The notes beneath the pieces are model-generated. The model was not told the DNA's origin, searched no databases, and saw nothing but the letters and a program-made list of their open reading frames with translations. A program made the translations under genes and the position numbers. Below are positions 12,563 to 13,986 of a DNA stretch of 13,986 nucleotides, piece after piece (the stretch's first letter is position 1; each line of letters begins with the position of its first letter). Source of the DNA: JBDUDK01 sp040002995 (GTDB taxonomy: Bacteria > Actinomycetota > Acidimicrobiia > Acidimicrobiales > Ilumatobacteraceae); NCBI GenBank assembly GCA_040002995.1, contig JBDUDK010000116.1, positions 1 to 13,986 of the forward strand, in the 5' to 3' direction.

Positions 12563-13773
12563 CCCGGATCTCCCTTGCCGAGCAGCTTTTCGGTCACTTG
12601 CATGTGCGCCTCATCGCCAGCCGGCACGGCTTGGTGGAAGAAGAGGCACCACGCCTCGCCTGTCACCGGCACCGGAGCGGCGGCGGTGCCCCCGCACCAC
12701 TTCAGGGCGTGCGGAGGATCCGCGTTCGAATAGCGGATCTGCGTCGGCGGGACCGGGTACGCCGACGCCTCGATCGGCCAGGTGATGTCGGCCTGGTAGA
12801 TGTTGTTCGGGGCGCCGAGCTTCGAGAAGGCGATCGCCTGGTTGCCATCCTGGTTACTCGTACTCAGCGAATAGGGGACGTCCTGGCAGTCGGTGCCGCT
12901 CTTGAGCGAGATCGTGACCACCGGGGTACCGCCAGTGCCACCCTCTGTCGGCGCGCTCGTTCCGCAATGCAACGTGCCGTCGACGTCGGCGATGTGGAAC
13001 AGCGAGTCGGTGGTCGCCAACGTCGCTCCCAGGCTCGGCGCGGGCTGCGCGGCGGTGCCATCGGAGCCGCCCTCCAGCGAGAACGCGCCGCTGGGTGTGG
13101 CCGCATCTACCGTCAGCTTGATCTCGTCGAAGTACACGACGGTGGTCGACAAGGCGGGCAGCCGCCATCTGAAGTTGTCGCCGTCGGCGGAGTCGGGCCC
13201 GGAGTCCGGGCCGCCGGTCGGGAGCGTCTCTGTGCGCACGATCGCACCGTCGAAAAGGAGCTGGGCTTTGACGGTGACGCCAAACTTCCCTTCGACGTCG
13301 AGCTCGGCATAGTCGATCGCGTGGTCCGCGAGGGTGCCCGCGAGCTTCAGGTCGAGCGCTTGGCCCACCCCATTGACCTGGCCACAGGGTGTGCCGTTGC
13401 CTTCACCCTTCACTTGCACGCCGAGCGAGTGACCGACCAGACCGAGCTTGCCCTGCGAGGCACCGCCCAACGGTGTCGGCGTCAACAAGAGCGGCACACC
13501 TGCTGGCTGCGACGCAATACAGCCGCTCACCGTGAGGGGCTGCGCGGTACCCGCGGTATACCCCCCCGCGCCGTTGGAGGGGTCGAAGCGGACAAAGTCG
13601 CCATCCGAGTTCAGATGGAGCCGTAGTGCCCCAAGGTCGCCCGGAAAGCTCGGCAAAACGAACACCGGCGGGTCGGCACCTGCGGCCGGGGAACCCGATA
13701 GTCCAGACAAAATTCCGCCGCCCAACGCAATAGCGCCCCCTAGCGCCGCGACCTTTCGCCATGCCGTGCGCAT
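12550..13773 (-). CDS. Secreted six-cysteine protein of unknown function
   Basis: A 407-residue protein with a textbook Sec signal peptide: positive MRTAWRK, a hydrophobic LGGAIALGGGILSGLSG core and a likely cut after SPAAGA, near residue 33. The mature part is Gly/Thr/Ser/Asp rich and looks beta-rich. It has six cysteines at 85, 130, 270, 296, 360 and 376, enough for three disulphides, and a linker-like GPDSGPDSADGD at 188-199. There is no lipobox, LPxTG motif or C-terminal membrane segment, so release from the cell is likely. I do not recognise a domain. The ATG at 13773 follows a long purine-rich site (GGAGGGAGAGGGCGGAA). It ends tail-to-tail with the cyclase, overlapping by 13 bp, and follows the partial Cys-rich gene on the same strand after 48 bp, perhaps as an operon. 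Confidence 0.85.
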   Translation of the reverse strand: MRTAWRKVAALGGAIALGGGILSGLSGSPAAGADPPVFVLPSFPGDLGALRLHLNSDGDFVRFDPSNGAGGYTAGTAQPLTVSGCIASQPAGVPLLLTPTPLGGASQGKLGLVGHSLGVQVKGEGNGTPCGQVNGVGQALDLKLAGTLADHAIDYAELDVEGKFGVTVKAQLLFDGAIVRTETLPTGGPDSGPDSADGDNFRWRLPALSTTVVYFDEIKLTVDAATPSGAFSLEGGSDGTAAQPAPSLGATLATTDSLFHIADVDGTLHCGTSAPTEGGTGGTPVVTISLKSGTDCQDVPYSLSTSNQDGNQAIAFSKLGAPNNIYQADITWPIEASAYPVPPTQIRYSNADPPHALKWCGGTAAAPVPVTGEAWCLFFHQAVPAGDEAHMQVTEKLLGKGDPGYWR

Positions 13774-13821
13774 TTCCGCCCTCTCCCTCCGACGACGGGC
13801 CGCCAGGCCCGAATGCCCGGA

Positions 13822-13986
13822 CTAGGACGGTAGGTCACGCACGTCCCCGACGCAATGTGCGCAGCTCGGCGGCGCTCCCCAGTCGCCTCGGTCGCTCCCA
13901 CACGCGCACTTTGCGAAGACCAAACGCTCCAGCGACGTCCACTCGTCCGCGCTCCGCGCGAGCAGCAACGTCGACTGTGTCTCGCC
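13822..13986 (-). CDS. Cysteine-rich, zinc-ribbon-like protein, C-terminal end only
   Basis: The last 54 codons of a leftward gene that enters from the right edge and ends in a TAG at 13822. The peptide reads STLLLARSADEWTSLERLVF, then KCACGSDRGDWGAPP and SCAHCVGDVRDLPS. Four cysteines in CxC and CxxC pairs, about 15 residues apart, suggest a small zinc ribbon. The preceding amphipathic segment and the codon pattern look protein-like. No family is recognised and the start is outside the window. It lies 48 bp upstream of the secreted protein on the same strand and could be the first gene of that operon. Confidence 0.6.
   Translation of the reverse strand, partial: GETQSTLLLARSADEWTSLERLVFAKCACGSDRGDWGAPPSCAHCVGDVRDLPS

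Noticed and set aside
12598..13626. Long plus-strand open frame (342 codons) opposite the secreted protein
   Set aside because: Arg/Val/Gly-rich composition with no domain pattern. It is antisense to a gene with signal peptide and ribosome binding site, a typical high-GC shadow frame.

Overview
This is a high-GC window, read by eye as roughly two-thirds G+C. Start codons are mixed ATG/GTG, and purine-rich ribosome binding sites lie 5-8 nt upstream of most of the convincing starts. The gene content fits Actinomycetota: a TIGR03086/mycothiol-isomerase-like DinB-fold protein, a large LuxR-family ATPase regulator, a cyclase-ATPase-TPR giant, and a cyclic-nucleotide-domain/thioredoxin-reductase fusion. 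An environmental lineage such as Acidimicrobiia is my guess, not something the sequence proves. There is no rRNA, tRNA, CRISPR array, transposase or phage gene that I can see.

Left part (1-3755): the C-terminus of a short-chain dehydrogenase is followed by about 450 bp with little in it and a strong hairpin. Then comes a leftward osmC plus SnoaL-like pair, divergent from a rightward set made of a TIGR03086 protein, a DUF899 thioredoxin-like protein and a cNMP-binding/thioredoxin-reductase fusion. Three of these genes are damaged. The SnoaL gene has an in-frame TAG. The DUF899 gene carries a +1 frameshift. The reductase stops right after its FAD-binding GGGPAG motif, where a small element with three copies of a CCTCGAAACGTC core in alternating orientation begins. 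This stretch looks like decaying redox/detoxification DNA, although the two point lesions could be sequencing errors.

Middle (3756-8446): a leftward 951-residue LAL-type LuxR regulator sits upstream of, and in line with, an alpha/beta hydrolase. It is divergent from a SAM-dependent methyltransferase across only 74 bp. This arrangement suggests the regulator controls the hydrolase and the methyltransferase, perhaps as a small-molecule modification cassette. A poor stretch of about 336 bp follows, holding a possible C-terminal gene remnant.

Right part (8447-13986): this is dominated by a 1259-residue protein with the layout of eukaryotic soluble adenylyl cyclase (ADCY10): two unequal cyclase domains, a STAND/AAA-type ATPase and TPR-like helical repeats. 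Metal-binding Asp residues sit only in the first cyclase domain and the Asn/Arg transition-state pair only in the second, so one chain should form one active site. It meets tail-to-tail, with a 13-bp overlap, a leftward gene for a secreted six-cysteine protein of unknown function. Upstream of that gene is the C-terminus of a cysteine-rich, zinc-ribbon-like protein that runs off the window.

Taken together, the most notable content is the pair of giant ATPase/helical-repeat signalling proteins. One has a cyclase output and the other a DNA-binding output. They flank a methyltransferase, and a broken cAMP-type receptor/reductase lies nearby. Whether they act together is inference.
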